A stretch of 64,000 nt of DNA from a virus (IMGVR_UViG_3300038417_000475:21152-85151), one strand, 5' to 3'. Counted from the first letter of the stretch, positions 54,945-63,430 are shown. The notes: a model not told the origin generated them from the letters alone. Numbers and translations are program-made.

Positions 54945-55315
54945 ATAGACAACCTCGAGTACAAGCCATCGAGCTCACAGTTAGGAGCACTGACGCTGAT
55001 GGTGTAAGGATCTGGATATACCTCCCGGTTAGCTTCCAGCGGCACGAGAATATCCTCGCCCCTCAGCAGACTGGTCCCACTAGGAAGCTAGGTGGTTCGG
55101 GGAATGATATTGAAAGCACCTTCCTGTATAACTTTCCCGACCTGATTGCCCTCAAGGATTTCCTTGACCTTCTAAAGACACTCTTCGACCTTGTAGTAGT
55201 GGGATATGACGAGCGGCAACTTGAGGTCTACTTCAGGCGTTCTGTTCTTCACAAAGCCATAGAAGCCGGGTTGGGTGATGACCTCAGACTGGCAAAGCCG
55301 GAGAACGCCCAATGA
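54941..55315 (+). CDS. Hypothetical protein, 124 aa
   Basis: From ATG 54941 overlapping the integrase stop. Strand-rich start and helical C-terminus (LKDFLDLLKTLFDLVV). Co-translated with the integrase; no family recognised. Confidence 0.6.
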   Translation: MNRQPRVQAIELTVRSTDADGVRIWIYLPVSFQRHENILAPQQTGPTRKLGGSGNDIESTFLYNFPDLIALKDFLDLLKTLFDLVVVGYDERQLEVYFRRSVLHKAIEAGLGDDLRLAKPENAQ

Positions 55316-55503
55316 GCATCAACAAGCAAGTGTTATGCCAGCCCATGGGTCTGCGCGGCTGCCACGCCACCACGACCAGGCATGGCAAAAAGAGGTTCTG
55401 CGCCCAGAAAGCGGTAATTGAAGTAGACGGATACGGCTACTGCTGGTATCACAACCCGAAGGGCCCGCACCGTTTTGGTCAGGGTTATCGACCTGTCAGA
55501 TAG
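55312..55503 (+). CDS. Cys/His-rich mini-protein, 63 aa
   Basis: C-x(7)-C, then F-C-A-x-K, and YCWYHNPKGPHRFG, giving a C..C..C..C-x-x-H arrangement as in the 13091 mini-protein. Likely zinc-binding. No family recognised. Confidence 0.6.
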   Translation: MSINKQVLCQPMGLRGCHATTTRHGKKRFCAQKAVIEVDGYGYCWYHNPKGPHRFGQGYRPVR

Positions 55504-55510
55504 GAGGCTC

Positions 55511-55774
55511 ATGATCTTAATATCAGGGCACAATTTAACGTTTCTCAAGACGAAGAAATCCGACCTGGCTTCTGAAGATGACCTAACTGGATTCCTGCCT
55601 ATTGAGGCTCTGAACAAAGGCTGGTCTCTAGAATGGCGGCTGCCGCCAGACAAGCCAGATCCTGTTTATCTTCTTGACCATGATAGGCAATGCCTGTATG
55701 AGTGGCGTTATATCCCATCCCTGGGGGAAGTCAATGAGAAGTGCCGAGAGCTGATGGAGGTGACCCATGGATGA
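55511..55774 (+). CDS. Hypothetical protein, 87 aa
   Basis: Starts at ATG 55511 (RBS GGAGGC). Aromatic strand-rich segment (SLEWRLPPDKPDPVYLLDHD). The next ATG overlaps its end by 8 bp. No family recognised. Confidence 0.55.
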   Translation: MILISGHNLTFLKTKKSDLASEDDLTGFLPIEALNKGWSLEWRLPPDKPDPVYLLDHDRQCLYEWRYIPSLGEVNEKCRELMEVTHG

Positions 55775-55937
55775 GAGCCTGCGGCAAAAGCTGCCGGAGC
55801 TGCAAAAGAAGCTGGATGATGCGGAGACTGAGCTTCATGATGCACTGGTCAAGTTATATCCTGAGGGCGCTGTGTTGCAGGTCAGACTCTCTTCGCGAAA
55901 GGCATCAAGCCGCCTTTTACAGGCGGGGAGCCCATGA
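55767..55937 (+). CDS. 56-aa coiled-coil mini-protein
   Basis: Heptad start (LRQKLPELQKKLDDAETELH), then EGAVLQVRLSSRKASSRLL. From ATG 55767. No family recognised. Confidence 0.5.
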   Translation: MDESLRQKLPELQKKLDDAETELHDALVKLYPEGAVLQVRLSSRKASSRLLQAGSP

Positions 55938-55963
55938 TATTCGGGGGCAAGGATGGATCTATA

Positions 55964-56286
55964 TGAAGCTATTTGGGAGAAAGAAAACGCCCGTAGACTT
56001 ACTGGTCAATCAACTTAGCGAGGAAGAGAAAGCCTTTTTACTCTCGCACAAAGAGTTAGATAGAGGAGTGGACGACTCTCTATTCACTGATGAAGAAAAG
56101 AAGATGCTAGACCTGAACCTTTCCGAACAGGCTGGCAATATATTTGTCGACCTCAGCCCGGCACTCCTGGCAGCCCAGGCCTTGAGTCACCTCCTGCTCC
56201 GTAAACAGGAGCTTGCCGCATTTGGGACATCTCATACCACCTTGGGCCTCCGAATCTCTACGATTCCGAGGGCACGGAGATGGTGA
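55964..56286 (+). CDS. Helical protein, 107 aa
   Basis: The first 50 residues look genuine (KLFGRKKTPVDLLVNQLSEE). The rest runs over a convincing zinc-ribbon ORF on the opposite strand (56107-56235), so its C-terminal half is doubtful. Confidence 0.45.
56107..56235 (-). CDS. 42-aa zinc-ribbon ORF opposite to its neighbours
   Basis: Reads MRCPKCGKLLFTEQEV then CQECRAEVDKYI, two Cys pairs with ribbon-like spacing, and AAGGTGG just before the ATG. It is the only minus-strand candidate in the 51.6-64 kb block. It may be an inverted fragment or an antisense gene. Confidence 0.5.
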   Translation of the reverse strand: MRCPKCGKLLFTEQEVTQGLGCQECRAEVDKYIASLFGKVQV

Positions 56287-56293
56287 AGAAGGA

Positions 56294-56803
56294 ATGATTA
56301 ACCTGACTCGATGGCTCTGCCAGCTACACCATACCGTGATAGCTTTCGTGTGGGACACGGAGACCACAACGGAGAAGGAGGTGATAGCCAAGGGCGAGAA
56401 TGAATTCAAGAGCAATGCCATTCAACGGCGCTGTGGCATCTGCGAGGGTGTGATTCATGTCGAGACCATAACAACGAAGTACAGCACCGTCAACGAAGCC
56501 ATGCCCGAAATAATCAAGCTCCGGATATCGAACGTCAAGGCAATGATATCGCTTTGCACTGAAAAGAGTGCCGAACCTATCCGGGTGAGGATAACCAAGA
56601 CCGTGAGGCCGGACCTGCCTGATGTTTTCGCGGATAAGCATGTAGCCAACCCGGGTGAAGAGTATGAGGCGGAGTCCAATCGGAACGGTGCGGTGAGTAT
56701 CATCTTTCCGGATGGCTCCAGGCTGGGGGTCAAGCCCGGGGAGTTTGAATTCATCGAGGCACCCGACTGGCTGCGGAAACTCCACTCAGCAAGGTGGAAT
56801 TAA
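56294..56803 (+). CDS. Hypothetical protein, 169 aa
   Basis: ATG 56294 follows GAAGAAGGA. Starts INLTRWLCQLHHTVI, a phrase mimicked by the 59101 mini-protein (INITQWLC). A CGIC pair at about 45, strand-rich end. No family recognised. Confidence 0.55.
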   Translation: MINLTRWLCQLHHTVIAFVWDTETTTEKEVIAKGENEFKSNAIQRRCGICEGVIHVETITTKYSTVNEAMPEIIKLRISNVKAMISLCTEKSAEPIRVRITKTVRPDLPDVFADKHVANPGEEYEAESNRNGAVSIIFPDGSRLGVKPGEFEFIEAPDWLRKLHSARWN

Positions 56804-56818
56804 GTAAAGGAGGGTATT

Positions 56819-57079
56819 ATGCACTGCTGGTTCTGTGACTACAAGCCACCCAGAAAGGCCCCGAGGGGTGTTATCTTTAAGCATATGTGGGGCGAACACC
56901 ACGACGAGATGATCAAGAAAACAAGGAGTATGAGGCGACCGGAAGAGCCAGCCACCTTGCCCAAGGAACAACCTCGCCACAAGGGCTTTGAGTGGTTTTT
57001 GTTCAGGCGAACCGGGGAGCAGACTCCTGGCGGGCACATTTCTGACTTTACCCTTTTTGGCTTTTCTGTCCACTGGTAG
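56819..57079 (+). CDS. C2H2-like zinc protein, 86 aa
   Basis: CWFC at residues 3-6 followed by H-x(4)-H-H (HMWGEHH), the C2H2-finger spacing found in phage mini-proteins. Basic middle, aromatic C-terminus. No family recognised. Confidence 0.6.
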   Translation: MHCWFCDYKPPRKAPRGVIFKHMWGEHHDEMIKKTRSMRRPEEPATLPKEQPRHKGFEWFLFRRTGEQTPGGHISDFTLFGFSVHW

Positions 57080-57194
57080 GAGCATCAATGAATACACCGA
57101 AGGCCCCCAACAGAGGACATCCTGGATAACCAGAGCGGCCTATTTCTGGAAGTATTTCGTCGATCAGAAAGCCCCGCAAACATGAGGAGGTGGC

Positions 57195-57359
57195 ATGAAA
57201 AAGCAGAGAGAGATGATGCCTGTACTGGAGGACTTGCTTAACCTTCACCCTACATGGTCTGCGTCGCAGATAGCGGCGGAGGCCTCCCGGGTTATTGCGG
57301 AGCCAGCGTCGCGGAAGAAACCAGCACGACTGAGCCGCCTGAAGAGAAAGTATGGCTGA
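57195..57359 (+). CDS. 54-aa protein with the HPTWSASQI motif
   Basis: Contains LHPTWSASQIAAEASRV, the same sequence pattern as the tail of the multi-HTH protein at 10276 (HPTWSASQIVKEA). Basic C-terminus suggests nucleic-acid binding; probably a stand-alone copy of that small helical domain. Confidence 0.55.
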   Translation: MKKQREMMPVLEDLLNLHPTWSASQIAAEASRVIAEPASRKKPARLSRLKRKYG

Positions 57360-57705
57360 CTGCAAACTCCTGGGCTGTATGTTGGACGGAGGGACCTGCT
57401 CTGGTGATTCGAAAACTTGCCGGCAGCAGAATAAGTTAGCGTTGAAACAAACCCCCGCCAGCTCTTACCGGAAGAGAACGACGAGGCGCAAAGTAGCGAC
57501 TAGAGAGGAACTGACTGATATCGCCCGTGATATCCACGGCCAGGTCTTCCAGAGGGGTTCAGATGTCATGGTAGCCTTTGGGTACTCACCGAGATCGGCC
57601 ATGATGGATACGAACCTCGAGCTCTGGGGACTTGTGGAGTACACCGAGGGGGAGGGCTATCGCATAAATGGGTTTCCGTCTGGAAAGGATTGGGGAGAAA
57701 AATGA
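57352..57705 (+). CDS. Hypothetical protein, 117 aa
   Basis: A Cys-rich start (CKLLGCMLDGGTC...C) and a winged-helix-like body (VATREELTDIARDIHGQV). Overlaps the next gene by 4 bp (ATGA). No family recognised. Confidence 0.55.
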   Translation: MADCKLLGCMLDGGTCSGDSKTCRQQNKLALKQTPASSYRKRTTRRKVATREELTDIARDIHGQVFQRGSDVMVAFGYSPRSAMMDTNLELWGLVEYTEGEGYRINGFPSGKDWGEK

Positions 57706-58091
57706 GGGCTTTATCCTTCTCGAGACCCTGGGACATGGTGATTCTGCACCCTCCGTTCAAGAATGTCGAGAATCGGAAATGGCCGACGAAGTACAGGGGC
57801 CGTATCCATGTCCACCGGGCGAAGTCTTGGGACCAGCGCGGATTTGAATGGCTGTGGAAATACCGCCAGGCTCTCCATATTGACGAGTCTGTGTTCCCGG
57901 AGATGCTTTTACTGAAAGTCCCTGTTTGCCAGGGTGAGCTTGTTGGTGAAGTTGACATAGTGGACTGCATATCCGAGAGCAGCAGCCCCTGGTTCTTCGG
58001 TCCTTATGGCCTGGTTCTCTCCGATCCGTTTGCCTATGAAAAGGTGATCCCCTACAGGGGGGCCTTGGGGTTGTTTGAGGTCCATCTATGA
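57702..58091 (+). CDS. ASCH-domain protein
   Basis: From ATG 57702. RALSFSRPWDMVILH and then VENRKWPTKYRGRIHVHRAK match the ASCH fold, a predicted RNA- or nucleotide-base-binding domain common in phages. Ends with a strand-rich segment GLFEVHL. Confidence 0.8.
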   Translation: MRALSFSRPWDMVILHPPFKNVENRKWPTKYRGRIHVHRAKSWDQRGFEWLWKYRQALHIDESVFPEMLLLKVPVCQGELVGEVDIVDCISESSSPWFFGPYGLVLSDPFAYEKVIPYRGALGLFEVHL

Positions 58092-58417
58092 AGTGCGACT
58101 GGTGTGAAACAGAGCACCCTCCTGAATTTCGTGGTCAGAGCAGGGATGAAGCCCAGTTCCTCGAGAGGATAAAGGAATTTGGGCTAGTGCACGTTTATAT
58201 ATCAAAGACCACGGGGCGCTGTCATTGCGGGGAAGAACTTGAGATCTACATTCTGCCTATCGCAGGCCCGGCTCACCCCCGGACGCCAGTGGTTGGCCAT
58301 AAGGGCCAGGGGTGTATTGGTCCCTGGACTCATAATGTTGGTCTTATGAAGGGGCATGGTCTGGAAGCTAAACCCTTGCCTTGTGAAGATGCTTATTGTA
58401 ATCAGGTGTGGAGCTGA
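58088..58417 (+). CDS. Cys-rich protein, 109 aa
   Basis: CDWC at residues 3-6, CHCG at about 43-46, and a C-terminal C..C. Probably zinc-binding. Coupled to the ASCH gene by ATGA. Confidence 0.55.
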   Translation: MKCDWCETEHPPEFRGQSRDEAQFLERIKEFGLVHVYISKTTGRCHCGEELEIYILPIAGPAHPRTPVVGHKGQGCIGPWTHNVGLMKGHGLEAKPLPCEDAYCNQVWS

Positions 58418-58426
58418 GGAGGTAAT

Positions 58427-58873
58427 GTGATCACGCTGAAACCTGTCGATCGAGATAACTGGAGTGAGTGCATACGCTTAAAGGTGAATGACTACCAACG
58501 CCCGTTTCTGTCATCGAACCTCTATTCGCTGGCCCAAGCCAAGGTAGAGCCCTGGTGGAGGCCTATGTGTATCTATATTGAGGAGGGGAAAGCAGGGCCA
58601 CTGATGGTGGGATTTCTCATGTGGGGATTTGATGAGGCTGATTACAAATTGTGGTGGAACAGGTGGATGATAGACGTGAGGTTTCAGGGGAAAGGGTATG
58701 GCAGGTTGGCTGGAGAGGCATTGATAAACCTGCTGGGAAGAACTGCCGATATCTACGGCGCATGCCACCTTGGTAACCCGATCGCCAAGAAGATGCTGAC
58801 TGGTCTTGGTTTCGTCCCCACTGGCCGGATGATTGACGAGAATGAAGAAGAGCTTGTGTTGAAAAGACTTTAG
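58427..58873 (+). CDS. GNAT acetyltransferase
   Basis: 148 residues. Acetyl-CoA-binding motif A in MIDVRFQGKGYGRLAGEAL (R-x-x-G-x-G-R/K), followed by a GNAT-type core strand/helix and N-P-I-A-K-K-M-L-x-x-L-G-F, the usual motif B. Likely acetylates an amine or a small protein; substrate unknown. GTG start. Confidence 0.85.
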   Translation: MITLKPVDRDNWSECIRLKVNDYQRPFLSSNLYSLAQAKVEPWWRPMCIYIEEGKAGPLMVGFLMWGFDEADYKLWWNRWMIDVRFQGKGYGRLAGEALINLLGRTADIYGACHLGNPIAKKMLTGLGFVPTGRMIDENEEELVLKRL

Positions 58874-58876
58874 ACT

Positions 58877-59116
58877 ATGGCTTATACCACAGTTTTCCCC
58901 ATCGACCCAGATATCCAGGAAGCAGCCGAGATCTTCGATCGCTGCTGTCTTGAAAATGGGCCCAAGAATTACCTTAAAGAGTGCCCTCTGGCCAAGCAGT
59001 GTCAGAAGTGGTGGGATAAATTGCAAGAAGAGAGGGTCACTAATTTCAAGAAGGAGGATCTGGACGATATCGCCCGGCGCTTCCAGGAAGCAAGAGAAGA
59101 ATGGCTATCAACATAA
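58877..59116 (+). CDS. Helical protein with a Cys cluster, 79 aa
   Basis: Cys-Cys pair, then CPLAKQCQKWW (metal-ligand-like), then a helical C-terminus. The next mini-ORF overlaps its end. No family recognised. Confidence 0.55.
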   Translation: MAYTTVFPIDPDIQEAAEIFDRCCLENGPKNYLKECPLAKQCQKWWDKLQEERVTNFKKEDLDDIARRFQEAREEWLST

Positions 59117-59178
59117 CGCAGTGGCTCTGCCCGCAGCGAACAAGCAAATCTGACTGCCATGAGAATGTTACAGAATAG
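59101..59178 (+). CDS. 25-aa mini-ORF related to the 56294 start
   Basis: Reads INITQWLCPQRTSKSDCHEN, similar to the N-terminus of the protein at 56294. May be a truncated paralog. Too short to be sure it is expressed. Confidence 0.3.
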   Translation: MAINITQWLCPQRTSKSDCHENVTE

Positions 59179-59192
59179 GAATTGAGGTGACT

Positions 59193-59387
59193 ATGTGGCG
59201 TGTTCGTCTTTGGTTTTTCCATTTCTGCTTCAAGGATATCGTCAGGTGCAGGGAGTGCTCCCGATGCCGTGATACCCCTGAGAACAAGGTCTTTCCTATT
59301 GCTCAACATACGATATGCGAACATTATGGGTGCATCGTCGACAGTGATGCGTTGAAATGGTGTATCGGTTTCAAAGGGAAGGCTTGA
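59193..59387 (+). CDS. Cys-rich protein, 64 aa
   Basis: ATG 59193 (RBS GAGGTG). FHFCFKDIVRCRECSRC plus later Cys-His pairs suggests metal binding. Stop overlaps the next ATG (TGATG). Confidence 0.55.
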   Translation: MWRVRLWFFHFCFKDIVRCRECSRCRDTPENKVFPIAQHTICEHYGCIVDSDALKWCIGFKGKA

Positions 59388-60205
59388 TGAATTGGCCCCC
59401 GACTGCCCTGGATATCAAGGGAGCTTTGGCAAGGCATCATACCAAGGATGTGTTCGTCGATGAGTGCAAGAATGGCCCCACTTGGTCAAGCACTGGCCTG
59501 GCGCTGCTCGATGCTTGGGCCTTGCTCCGCACATGGTCACCTTTGACCGCCATCGGGTATGAAGTTAAGGTAAGCCGGGCGGATTTTGAGAAAGACCAAA
59601 AATGGCCTCAGTATTTGCCTTTATGCCATGCGTTCTATTTCGTCAGCCCACCAAGCATTATCAAATCAGTAGACCTGCCGAAGGGAATCGGATTGAAATA
59701 TATCACCAAATCGGGCACGATCCACACCAAGTTGAGAGCGGAAAGGCATGAGCCAGATGCAGAAAAATTCACGCTCTTACTTTGCTATGTAGTCATGTGC
59801 CGCACTCAGATAGTCAAAGATACCATGAAGGCTCCTACACCAGATAGGCTGACCCTAATCAGAACGTGGGTTGAAGACGCTGACCGTCGCAAGGAACTAG
59901 CTCCAGTTGTCTCTAAGCACCTACAAGAGCGGTTTGCGGAGATGCAGAAAGAAGTTTTGGAAGCCAGGAATATGAAGAGCCAGGCACAGCGATTTGCTGA
60001 AGAACTGGCGATGCTGGGTATCACCTGGAATCCGAATGACAATACGTGGTCACATAATAGCGAGGTATCGCAGCAGATCAGACAGTTGAGAGCGGACACT
60101 ATGGACATTTGGGACTTGCAGGGTATAGCAAGCCTTGGGAGGCACATGGCTGAATTTGCAACCAGGATGATCGAACTGAGGGAGAAACTCAAATCTGAGG
60201 TATAG
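59387..60205 (+). CDS. MmcB-like PD-(D/E)xK protein
   Basis: 272 residues. The N-terminal third matches the MmcB/DUF2161-type fold: DIKGALARHHTKDVFVDECK, then YEVKVSRADFEKDQKWPQYL and FYFVSPPS. The family is linked to DNA repair. The C-terminal half is helical and specific to this element. Confidence 0.75.
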   Translation: MNWPPTALDIKGALARHHTKDVFVDECKNGPTWSSTGLALLDAWALLRTWSPLTAIGYEVKVSRADFEKDQKWPQYLPLCHAFYFVSPPSIIKSVDLPKGIGLKYITKSGTIHTKLRAERHEPDAEKFTLLLCYVVMCRTQIVKDTMKAPTPDRLTLIRTWVEDADRRKELAPVVSKHLQERFAEMQKEVLEARNMKSQAQRFAEELAMLGITWNPNDNTWSHNSEVSQQIRQLRADTMDIWDLQGIASLGRHMAEFATRMIELREKLKSEV

Positions 60206-60215
60206 AGGGAGAATT

Positions 60216-60422
60216 ATGCCAATTATTCAATGCGCATGCGGGAAAAAGGATTGTGATACAGCTATCAAAATCGGCGATACTTCAGACAAATCGCATCCCT
60301 CGATCTGGCTGAGAGACAAAACTGGGCAAGAAACCCTGATGTATCTGGATGCAAATGCTGTAACCCAGTGCATCAGAGAATTCACTCGTATGCTGAAGGA
60401 GATGACGATTCCGGATGAGTAA
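60216..60422 (+). CDS. Hypothetical protein, 68 aa
   Basis: CACGKKDC near the start, then a strand-rich body and terminal helix. Overlaps the next gene by 8 bp. No family recognised. Confidence 0.55.
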   Translation: MPIIQCACGKKDCDTAIKIGDTSDKSHPSIWLRDKTGQETLMYLDANAVTQCIREFTRMLKEMTIPDE

Positions 60423-60675
60423 AGTCAGCTGTAGCAAATGCGGCCGGGAGCTGGGGCAGGATAGCTGGAATCCGCAGCTCTTTCTCCTCTTCTGTGAGGA
60501 TCCGTCCTGTATCCTCTTCAAAAGACCGCAGGCAAAGAGGTATAAGGACCGCAGCGGAAACCCTAGCGACCCGCCAAAGGCAAGCCAGTGGCTTCTCAGT
60601 TCAGGCGTGAGTCTGGTGGAACGGAACAATAAGTATGTCTGGATCCCTACCCGTTTTCTAAGGCGTACAGAATGA
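60415..60675 (+). CDS. Zinc-ribbon protein, 86 aa
   Basis: CSKCGRE at 6-12 and CEDPSC near 30 give a zinc-ribbon pattern, followed by a basic helix. No family recognised. Confidence 0.6.
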   Translation: MSKVSCSKCGRELGQDSWNPQLFLLFCEDPSCILFKRPQAKRYKDRSGNPSDPPKASQWLLSSGVSLVERNNKYVWIPTRFLRRTE

Positions 60676-61328
60676 CTGTGGCCATCATTGAAGGCGTTCT
60701 CTGCCCGGTCTGTCAGAAGGAAACCTTCCAGCTTTTCGATCGGGAAGCACGCCTGTCTCCAGAGACGACTGTGAGGCTGAAGTGTTGCCGGCGCTGCGCC
60801 AACCGGATCGATTTCGAGAACGAAGAGGAGATCAGGCAAAAGGTGCTCGAAGGTATGACCAAAGCCGAGAGGCGGCTGGCCCGGAAGGAAGATTCCTACA
60901 GGTGGGCGGAGTCTCTTTATGGGAAAAGTGTTGTGGTTTATTATGATGCCAGCGACGGACGGGGTGGCTGGGAGAAGACCGGATGCCAGGTGAAAGGTCG
61001 CGCTTTCCGTGTGTCCAACGTCTGCGGTGGCTGGGGATGCGTGTCGGTGCTTCTGGATGAGAATGAATGGTCGCGGCTCAGCGTTTACCGCCAGGACATA
61101 TGGGGGATACACGGAAAGAAAGTAGTGGATGTGGCGATCATCGACGGGGTGCGATGGGCGCTGGATCTTCACCCATATATGGATGTGAAGCGGGATACCC
61201 GGTGGGAAATCCCTCAGAATGTCCATTTCTACGTGTCCTGGGGAGAGCGTGGCCGCTTCCAGGTTGAAGCGCAGGAAGGGCCGGCGATGCTGCCACCAAA
61301 GGGGTGGCTGGTCCCTGAATTGAGGTAA
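60672..61328 (+). CDS. Hypothetical protein with zinc ribbon, 218 aa
   Basis: CPVCQKETF and CCRRC form an N-terminal zinc ribbon, followed by a basic helix (KVLEGMTKAERRLARKE) and two beta-rich domains. Stop just before the DUF5131-like gene. No family recognised. Confidence 0.6.
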   Translation: MTVAIIEGVLCPVCQKETFQLFDREARLSPETTVRLKCCRRCANRIDFENEEEIRQKVLEGMTKAERRLARKEDSYRWAESLYGKSVVVYYDASDGRGGWEKTGCQVKGRAFRVSNVCGGWGCVSVLLDENEWSRLSVYRQDIWGIHGKKVVDVAIIDGVRWALDLHPYMDVKRDTRWEIPQNVHFYVSWGERGRFQVEAQEGPAMLPPKGWLVPELR

Positions 61329-61330
61329 AG

Positions 61331-62077
61331 ATGAATGACACCAATATCGAATATGCAGAGAAGACGCTCAATCCCCTAACGGGTTGTCTCCGGCGCTGTC
61401 CATACTGCTACGGCTGGAAGCTGGCGAATGGCCGGCTGAAAAAGCTGTACCTGGCGAACAAAAGGGTCATCGCCGGGGATCCGGGCGACCCGTATGCCAT
61501 CCGCTGGTGGCCCGAAAGACTGGAGGAGATCAAGCATCTCAAGAAACCCACCAGGATCTTTCTCTGCAATATGTCGGACCTGTTCGGGCACGGTGTGCCT
61601 CCGGCGCACATTTTGACTATCCTGGATGTTGTAAGGGCTGCAAAACAACATACTTTCATCCTCTTGACTAAATGTGGCTATAACCTGGTGGAGTATTCCC
61701 CATTTCCGCCGAACTCCTGGGTCGGTATGACAGCCACCAACCGGAAGGAGTATTCCAATGCCATTCACTACTTGAATTTTGTCCAAGCCGGGGTTAAATT
61801 CATCAGCTTCGAGCCCCTCTTGGAGGAAGTCGGAGTTCTTTCAGGTGACTTCCTGTCTCACAACATCCGGTGGGCAGTCATAGGCGCCCAGACCAACCCC
61901 ACAGTCCGTCCGAGCAACAAAGCCATGCAGGAGATCCTGGTGGCAGCCAAGAGAGCGGGGGCCGCTGTCTTCTGTAAGGACAACCTAGCCCGGAAAGCCA
62001 GCGAAAGGGCAGCATTACCCATGTTATGCAGAGAGAGGCGGTGCAGTTTGATTCTAAGGCAGGAGTATCCGCTGTGA
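61331..62077 (+). CDS. DUF5131 (phage Gp37/Gp68) radical-SAM-like protein
   Basis: 248 residues. N-terminal NPLTGCLRRCPYCYG supplies the C-x3-C-x2-C Fe-S cluster, and IRWWPERLEE and LCNMSDLFG continue the pattern characteristic of phage Gp37/Gp68. The family resembles radical SAM enzymes; its reaction is not established. A second such enzyme is encoded at the window end. Confidence 0.85.
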   Translation: MNDTNIEYAEKTLNPLTGCLRRCPYCYGWKLANGRLKKLYLANKRVIAGDPGDPYAIRWWPERLEEIKHLKKPTRIFLCNMSDLFGHGVPPAHILTILDVVRAAKQHTFILLTKCGYNLVEYSPFPPNSWVGMTATNRKEYSNAIHYLNFVQAGVKFISFEPLLEEVGVLSGDFLSHNIRWAVIGAQTNPTVRPSNKAMQEILVAAKRAGAAVFCKDNLARKASERAALPMLCRERRCSLILRQEYPL

Positions 62078-62117
62078 TTGACCTTCGTGCTAAAATGAGG
62101 CAGCTTCTCAGAGAAGT

Positions 62118-62738
62118 ATGCCAGACCAGACGAAGTGCCCCAATTCACCCACTGGTGCGCATCACTTCATCTGTGACCCTAACCCGGGAGCCACCTCAAA
62201 AGGGGTCTGCAAATACTGTGATGCCCGAGACGAATTCCTTAATTCCTGGACTGTGCAGGCTGTGGCACTCCATGGAGAGGAGGAAGACATGGCATTGACT
62301 GCCGACCAGAAAGCGGAGAGACACCAGTTTTATGAAGAAAACAGAGAGCTGATTCTTGAGTGTTATCAGGAGGCCGGGGGCAGCATATCGCAGGCGGCGA
62401 AGCTCTGCACTCTGAGACTTGGCCAGCCCATGCCGCCTACCAGCCTGAATGACTTGATAAAGAAGAGATGGAAAATCCCCAAGCCCAGAAAGAAGAAAAG
62501 AGGCCGCAGAGTGGAGGTTGAGTCTACTACTGTTGAGGAACATGAGGAACACAGGGAGCAAGGGCTGGACCTGATATTCCCGTATCCAGAGAGAGAGGTG
62601 GCTCCGGTTCTCAGGGGCAAGGTTACAAGCATGCAGGCGATAGGTAAGAAGATCACAGCGACGCTCGAAGTGCCGGCGGGGGATATGGAGCAGCTCCACA
62701 TGGGCGGCATCATCTTCTTCTACGAGAAACAACCATAG
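62118..62738 (+). CDS. Zinc-ribbon plus HTH-like protein, 206 aa
   Basis: CPNSPTGAHHFIC and CKYC form a zinc knuckle, then a helical region with SQAAKLCTLRLGQPMPPTSL, reminiscent of an HTH, and a very basic segment (KIPKPRKKKRGRR). C-terminal strand-rich domain. Role probably DNA binding. Confidence 0.55.
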   Translation: MPDQTKCPNSPTGAHHFICDPNPGATSKGVCKYCDARDEFLNSWTVQAVALHGEEEDMALTADQKAERHQFYEENRELILECYQEAGGSISQAAKLCTLRLGQPMPPTSLNDLIKKRWKIPKPRKKKRGRRVEVESTTVEEHEEHREQGLDLIFPYPEREVAPVLRGKVTSMQAIGKKITATLEVPAGDMEQLHMGGIIFFYEKQP

Positions 62739-63430
62739 ATACTAAACAGTGTAGCAAATGTGGGAAGAGAAAAACGACCTCTGATTTCCACAGGAAATCT
62801 AAGGCAAGTGATGGATTTCAAAGTCGGTGTAAAGCCTGTATACATTTAGATTCTGCTGCTTATTATGCTAGGAATAAAAATCGACAAAAGGTAGCATCAC
62901 ACGAATGGTATGTTGAGCACACTGAATATTGGAAAGCTCAGGTGGCCGCTTGGCAAAAGGCTCATCGGGGTCTGGTTAACTCATCTTCTAATCGACGGAG
63001 GAAACTCTGGCGCAAAGAGCATCCCGATGAGGTAAAAAGACAAGACCATGACCGTTATCAAAGAAATTCTGAAAAGCAAAGGCGTTGGAGCCGGATATGG
63101 TATAGAACTCACCCGGAAATGGTCAAGAGACAGCGCGAGAAATGGTATGCCAATCACCAAGATGAGTGCAGAGACAGGAATGCCCGAAGACGTGCCGAGA
63201 AGAAGGCTGTTACTGTTGAGGTGTTTACCAGAGCAGAGATTTTTGAACGTGACAAAGGGAGATGTCACCTTTGCGGGAGGAAGGTAAAGCCTAACAACTG
63301 GCATCTCGACCACCTTCTCCCACTATCAAAGGATGGTAAACACAGCAAAGACAATGTAGCGGTTAGTTGTTCCCAATGCAATCTAAAGAAGCATAATATG
63401 GGTCAATCTCAATTAAGGTTAATCGGATGA
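62735..63430 (+). CDS. HNH endonuclease, start uncertain
   Basis: About 230 residues. N-terminal zinc ribbon CSKCGKRK...CKAC, then a repetitive basic region (two or three Y-x-x-H/N-x-E or W-x-K/R-x-H-P units), then a C-terminal HNH core CHLC...WHLDHLLPLSKDGKH and CSQCNLKKHN. No ATG is available near 62735: the frame opens with ATA overlapping the previous stop, in the position of a typical ATGA junction. An ATG at 62942 would lose the ribbon. Confidence 0.75.
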   Translation: MDTKQCSKCGKRKTTSDFHRKSKASDGFQSRCKACIHLDSAAYYARNKNRQKVASHEWYVEHTEYWKAQVAAWQKAHRGLVNSSSNRRRKLWRKEHPDEVKRQDHDRYQRNSEKQRRWSRIWYRTHPEMVKRQREKWYANHQDECRDRNARRRAEKKAVTVEVFTRAEIFERDKGRCHLCGRKVKPNNWHLDHLLPLSKDGKHSKDNVAVSCSQCNLKKHNMGQSQLRLIG

